NCBI GenBank assembly: GCA_905193155.1
Contig: CAJJNQ010000050.1
Coordinates: forward strand, 1-17,455
Length of the DNA stretch: 17,455 nucleotides
DNA from: an uncultured Christensenella sp.
GTDB lineage: Bacteria; Bacillota; Clostridia; Christensenellales; UBA1750
Direction of reading: 5' to 3'
Below are positions 14,639 through 17,455 of this stretch, one piece after another (the stretch's first letter is position 1; every line of letters begins with the position of its first letter). The position numbers and the translations under genes are program-made. The notes under the pieces were generated by a model. That model was not told the origin of the DNA, ran no database searches, and saw nothing but the letters and a program-made list of their open reading frames with translations.

Positions 14639-15262
14639 TTATTTTTTGATCTTCTCAATCAGACCAAGACGCAGCTTTTCCAACTCCTTTTCCGGCAGCG
14701 TGCAAGTTTTGCCTTCATACCGGATTTTCATGGCATTTTCGATCAATTCCGTAAACTCCGGCGGAAGATTCCGCATCATCCAAAGCCCCGCTTCGTACTT
14801 GTAGAGAATCTTTTTCTCCATTTTGAAGGAAAGGATTCTCCCTAAAATCAACACATTGCTGGCCAGATACCGCGGCGCGTAGCTGTGGAAATCATACGCC
14901 TCCACCTCGTTGGAAATCGCCGCCCAGAAGTCCTCATCGGAGACCGGCGCAAACACTGCTTCGATCGGCACGCCGCACAGCACCACACCGCACTGACGGA
15001 TCAAACGGATATAACTCGTCACATCGGGGTCGGGAAATTCATGATCGACGATGTAGACCTCCGCATCGGGATCCCGAAAGCGCATCAAATACTTCTCTTT
15101 CCAGAAATCGCTATAATGAAACACGCAGCTGCCGGGGTTCTTCCAGTTCTGCGCGTTGTACAGCGTGACAGCCGAAATCTCGATTGGGCAGGGTTTGCCG
15201 TCCAGCTGCCCGCGGATTTCCCGCGGCAGTTTCTCAAAGCCGATCAGTCCCGCCGAATTCAT
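14639..15262 (-). CDS. aminoglycoside adenylyltransferase C-terminal-like protein lacking the catalytic N-terminus
   Basis: A 207-residue cytoplasmic protein. Residues about 25-190 resemble the later part of AadA/ANT(9)-type nucleotidyltransferases and DUF4111 proteins: IEISAVTLY then W-K-N-P; DPDVTSYIRLIRQCGVVLCG; PIEAVFAPVSDEDF; and the helical segment NVLILGRILSFK...WMMRNLPPEF. Glu28 would match the third catalytic acid of AadA. The usual N-terminal GSxxxG...SDxD motif that binds nucleotide and metal is absent, so adenylyl transfer is doubtful. The ATG at 15262 has AAGGGGGG upstream and a terminator lies just beyond, so this is a complete short gene, not one cut by a neighbour. It could be a degenerate resistance enzyme or a repurposed binding domain. 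Confidence 0.6.
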   Translation of the reverse strand: MNSAGLIGFEKLPREIRGQLDGKPCPIEISAVTLYNAQNWKNPGSCVFHYSDFWKEKYLMRFRDPDAEVYIVDHEFPDPDVTSYIRLIRQCGVVLCGVPIEAVFAPVSDEDFWAAISNEVEAYDFHSYAPRYLASNVLILGRILSFKMEKKILYKYEAGLWMMRNLPPEFTELIENAMKIRYEGKTCTLPEKELEKLRLGLIEKIKK

Positions 15263-15281
15263 GTATTTTCCCCCCTTCTTC

Positions 15282-15287
15282 AGTATA
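15282..15287 (-). promoter_or_regulatory. possible extended -10 promoter of the adenylyltransferase-like gene
   Basis: The minus-strand sequence TGTTATACT contains a -10 hexamer TATACT with a TG one base upstream (extended -10). The -35 position falls inside the terminator hairpin of the preceding gene and is poor. The predicted start would leave a leader of only about 13 bases, still holding the AAGGGGGG ribosome site. Confidence 0.45.
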
Positions 15288-15289
15288 AC

Positions 15290-15323
15290 ACAAAAGAGAA
15301 CGCCTGCAGGCGTTCTCTTTTGT
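15290..15323 (-). terminator. rho-independent terminator of the CARDB-like surface protein gene
   Basis: A perfect 15-bp stem (arms 15290-15304 and 15309-15323, beginning ACAAAAGAG and ending CTCTTTTGT) closes a TGCA loop. It lies 11 bases after the stop codon of the minus-strand surface-protein gene. The U-rich part is inside the stem. The hairpin overlaps the region where the next gene's -35 should lie. Confidence 0.85.
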
Positions 15324-15334
15324 TCAAATAAAAC

Positions 15335-17116
15335 TCAATCGTTGCGTTTGGTGGACGGTTCGGAGGAAGGGCGGCTCTTGTAGACCGTGGGCGTCTCATC
15401 GTCCTCGTCGAAATCGGGAACCTGACGAGGCGTGGGCGCTGCCGGGCGGCGTGGCTGCTGCGGCGTGCGCCGGCTCTGCGCAGACTGCGCCGGGCGGGAA
15501 TACTCCGTGGCGACGCGGCTGATTTCTTCGCGGTAATCGTAAGGATCCTGATTCGGCGCGCGGCGGGGCTGCACCGGCTCCTGCGGCGGAACATAGTCCT
15601 CTTCCTCGTCGTCGCGGCGGCGATTGGCGCGCAGCTGCAGAATCACCAGCACCACAATGCAGGCGACGATGAGCAGCACAACGAAGATCAGCAGCATCAA
15701 CAGCCATGGCGCCATGCCGCCCTTTTCATCGGAATTGATGGTCAGCGGCGTGGGGGTGGGGGTTGCGGGCGCGCCCTGGCTTTCGGGATTGACAGCCACC
15801 ATGCCGACGGTGACGTGCGCGGGTTCCGTGATGGACTGCACCTTTTCACCAGTGGCGGTTGTGCCGTCCACGACGAAGAAATAATCGCCGGACTGCGTGA
15901 CGTTGACCGAGATCGTCACCAGGCGATCCCCCGGCGACATGGAATTGATGCGCTCCAGCACATTGTTGTTCTGATCGGAAACCGTGATGTTGGTCAAATC
16001 GGACTGCCCGCCGTTGCGCAGCAGGAGGTTGAAGAGCACCTCGCCGGGCTGATCGAGCGTATTGGTGTTGGGCGTGGCGGTGACGGTGAACAGATTCGCC
16101 GCGTCGGTCTGCTCCGGCGCAGAAACCTTGACCGAAACGATGTTGGAGGTCGCGGTATAGGTCTGCCCGTTTTCATCGACGGCCTTGACCGTGACCATAT
16201 AGTTCTGCGAATCGACCGGACGGATGAGCTTGTTCCAGCTATACGCCTTGCCGACCTCAATGCGGGTGCCCTCGATGAGGTTGCCCAGCGTAGAATCGGA
16301 AATCGTGACGTTGGAGAAGGCGACATTGCCCTCGTTGACGACGTTGCACACGAGCGTGACCGACGCGCCTGCCTGAATGGCGGAAACGTCGCTTTTCAGC
16401 GTCACAGTAAGCTTGGGCTGATAGATGACCAAATCCATCGCTTCCAGCACGAGCACGGTGCTCTGGCTGGCGTTGGCGGCGCGATAGGAGACGCGCGGCT
16501 GGGACTTGACATCGCGCGTCATCTTCACATCCACGGTGAACTGGCGCATATCGCCGGGGGCGAGCTGATCGACGGTATCGATCTGGCCGATCTCCTCCAT
16601 GTCGTCATAGAGCTGCAAATCGACCAGCGGAACGTTGCCCTCATTTTTGAGGATATAGGTCAGGCGGATTTTTTCGCCCTGCGCGGCGGACGTTGCGGAC
16701 GCGGTGCGCTTGAGTGAGAGCTTTGGTTCGGCGTTTTCATAGCTGACCGTCATGGTGCGGTAAACATCATCGCCGTTGAAGTCAACGTAAGTAACCTCAA
16801 TTTCCAAATCACTGGTCATAGCGCCCAAACTCATTCCAAGTGAATTGGATCGTGCAAAAGCTGTGCTCTGCGCCGCAACGGTATCGAACGACGCAATGAG
16901 ACTGTTCTCGTATCGGAATTCAAGAGAGCTGATATACTGCCCGGTTTCACCGTTATGCACGGTGACGTTCATTTCCAATATAACCTGACCGTTCTGATTC
17001 TCTGTCGGTGTGAACTCCACGGTCAAATCGGCGTGATCCGCCGTTTGAGCATATACAGCGGGAATGCCAGCCAGCAGCAGTGCCAGCGTCAGAAACAGCG
17101 CTAAGATTTTTCTCAT
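15335..17116 (-). CDS. secreted, membrane-anchored protein with CARDB/DUF11-like beta-sandwich repeats
   Basis: A 593-residue surface protein of unknown function. Signal peptide: MRKILALFLTLALLLAGIPA with probable cleavage after VYA (residue 23). The ectodomain (about 24-465) is a chain of roughly four immunoglobulin-like modules with the CARDB/COG1361-type pattern: AAQGEKIRLTYILKNEGNVP, IQAGASVTLVCNVVNEGNVA and LDQPGEVLFNLLLRNGGQSD head successive repeats. One membrane helix lies at about 469-495 (APWLLMLLIFVVLLIVACIV...). The tail of about 98 residues begins RANRRRDDEEED and is proline/arginine-rich, acidic and probably disordered in the cytoplasm. No LPXTG motif is present. I chose the ATG at 17116 because it gives a classic signal peptide; the in-frame ATG at 17155 overlaps the ribosome-binding site itself. 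Confidence 0.85.
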   Translation of the reverse strand: MRKILALFLTLALLLAGIPAVYAQTADHADLTVEFTPTENQNGQVILEMNVTVHNGETGQYISSLEFRYENSLIASFDTVAAQSTAFARSNSLGMSLGAMTSDLEIEVTYVDFNGDDVYRTMTVSYENAEPKLSLKRTASATSAAQGEKIRLTYILKNEGNVPLVDLQLYDDMEEIGQIDTVDQLAPGDMRQFTVDVKMTRDVKSQPRVSYRAANASQSTVLVLEAMDLVIYQPKLTVTLKSDVSAIQAGASVTLVCNVVNEGNVAFSNVTISDSTLGNLIEGTRIEVGKAYSWNKLIRPVDSQNYMVTVKAVDENGQTYTATSNIVSVKVSAPEQTDAANLFTVTATPNTNTLDQPGEVLFNLLLRNGGQSDLTNITVSDQNNNVLERINSMSPGDRLVTISVNVTQSGDYFFVVDGTTATGEKVQSITEPAHVTVGMVAVNPESQGAPATPTPTPLTINSDEKGGMAPWLLMLLIFVVLLIVACIVVLVILQLRANRRRDDEEEDYVPPQEPVQPRRAPNQDPYDYREEISRVATEYSRPAQSAQSRRTPQQPRRPAAPTPRQVPDFDEDDETPTVYKSRPSSEPSTKRND

Positions 17117-17153
17117 ATGCGTAAACGGAATGGGGATTCCGTTCGTCACCTCC
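17117..17153 (-). promoter_or_regulatory. hairpin-bridged Shine-Dalgarno of the surface-protein gene
   Basis: A full-strength Shine-Dalgarno GGAGGTGA (17146-17153) lies 29 bases from the ATG at 17116, normally too far to work. Between them is a perfect 8-bp hairpin with a four-base loop (AACGGAAT at 17124-17131, ATTCCGTT at 17136-17143). Folding these 20 bases leaves nine unpaired bases between the Shine-Dalgarno and the ATG, a near-ideal distance. Confidence 0.6.
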
Positions 17154-17189
17154 ATTTCAGCGCAAAGCGCCGCAGGTTATCAATCATAT

Positions 17190-17219
17190 ATTGTACTTTG
17201 AAAAGAAACCTTTTGTCAA
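17190..17219 (-). promoter_or_regulatory. promoter of the surface-protein gene
   Basis: Minus-strand consensus TTGACA (17214-17219), an 18-base spacer and TACAAT (17190-17195). Predicted transcription start is near 17183, giving a leader of about 67 bases. That leader holds a small GCGC hairpin (17160-17170) followed by the Shine-Dalgarno and the bridging hairpin. Confidence 0.8.
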
Positions 17220-17401
17220 GGCAAGTGGCGTAAATCCCGTTTTTTTCCGTACATTTGACTTGAAAGCGCGGGTTTTCTTCCTATATAAAACCATCTTTGG
17301 GCTATATCTTCCGCTAAAGCGCTCCCGGCGACCTTTCTTTTGAAAGATAAACGATTTGTCCCGGGGAATTGTCACAGCAAAAACCGGCCCCCGCGCTTTT
17401 G
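17220..17401. other. intergenic stretch with no supported gene
   Basis: About 180 bases between the surface-protein promoter and the insertion-sequence end. I see no credible coding region. A weak plus-strand promoter-like pair (TTGAAA at 17260-17265, 16-base spacer, TATATA at 17282-17287) would read toward the insertion sequence. The rest alternates AT-rich and very GC-rich tracts with no clear repeat. Confidence 0.6.
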
Positions 17402-17455
17402 TGAAGTGAACCCCAAAAGTTAGACATTATTTGAATTAAGCGGCCTGAAGGGTCT
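17402..17455 (-). mobile_element. terminal end of an IS3-family (IS150-group-like) insertion sequence, cut by the window edge
   Basis: The sequence from 17402, TGAAGTGAACCCC then AAAAGTTAGACA, has the form of the terminal inverted repeat of IS150-group IS3-family elements in Firmicutes (begins TGAA, then CCCC and AGTTAGACA). Immediately inside it is the end of a minus-strand reading frame. The element extends to the right beyond the window. The exact outer boundary (17400 or 17402) cannot be fixed without the other end and a target-site duplication. Confidence 0.6.
17436..17455 (-). CDS. IS3-family transposase, last codons only (partial)
   Basis: On the minus strand the frame ends TLQAA followed by TAA at 17436-17438, ten bases from the terminal repeat. 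IS150-group transposases commonly end in a short tail of this kind after a SPVxYR motif, which would lie outside the window. Only about six codons are present, so the call rests mainly on the adjoining terminal repeat. Confidence 0.5.

Noticed and set aside
17260..17287. Plus-strand promoter-like pair TTGAAA-N16-TATATA
   Set aside because: No plus-strand gene follows it before the insertion sequence, whose visible gene runs the other way; AT-rich intergenic DNA gives such matches by chance.
17184..17375. A 63-codon minus-strand open frame upstream of the surface-protein gene
   Set aside because: It overlaps the consensus promoter at 17190-17219, is lysine/arginine-rich with no recognisable motif, and lacks a ribosome site.
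1..17455. CRISPR arrays, tRNA or rRNA genes, toxin-antitoxin pairs, prophage genes
   Set aside because: I looked for regularly spaced repeats, cloverleaf-like segments and small paired genes and saw none. The only mobile DNA is the insertion-sequence end at the right edge.

Overview
The window is GC-rich bacterial DNA and looks chromosomal. It carries short AT-rich promoters of the vegetative sigma type (TTGAAA-N17-TATAAT), strong AGGAGG-type ribosome binding sites, tight gene spacing and hairpin/U-run terminators. With a PbuG/AzgA-like purine permease, a Gram-positive-type long phosphoglucomutase and a YrrT-like methyltransferase, this points to a GC-rich anaerobic Firmicute, probably class Clostridia and possibly gut-associated. 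That placement is inference from family resemblance; no rRNA or other taxonomic marker is present.

Layout: thirteen of the fourteen complete protein genes lie on the minus strand; only the small DUF1294 membrane protein (938-1228) is on plus. From left to right: (1) a TIM-barrel sugar-phosphate isomerase/epimerase-like gene, with a LacI/CcpA-type palindrome over its predicted transcription start; (2) the lone plus-strand membrane protein, converging on a shared terminator; (3) a three-gene unit transcribed lysC (aspartokinase) -> lipoprotein -> tandem GNAT protein, from a near-consensus promoter; (4) a two-gene unit GNAT acetyltransferase -> phosphoglucomutase; (5) a long run transcribed DUF2461 protein -> two tandem nitroreductases -> phosphohexomutase -> methyltransferase -> transketolase -> (hairpin) -> purine permease, with one clear promoter upstream of the DUF2461 gene; (6) a gene resembling only the C-terminal part of aminoglycoside adenylyltransferases; (7) a large secreted/membrane-anchored protein with CARDB-like beta-sandwich repeats; (8) at the right edge, the terminal repeat and last codons of an IS3-family (IS150-group-like) insertion sequence, cut by the window.

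The metabolic theme is central carbon and amino-acid supply: phosphoglucomutase and a second phosphohexomutase (hexose-1-P/hexose-6-P), transketolase (pentose phosphate pathway), aspartokinase (lysine/threonine/methionine entry) and a purine base permease. I found no defence system, CRISPR array, tRNA or rRNA. The most unusual signals are small: a perfect hairpin that appears to bridge a distant Shine-Dalgarno to the start of the CARDB-like gene; a probable CTG start codon on the second of two tandem nitroreductases that share a reading frame across one TGA; an adenylyltransferase-like gene lacking the usual catalytic N-terminus; and the LacI/cre-like operator at 877-890.
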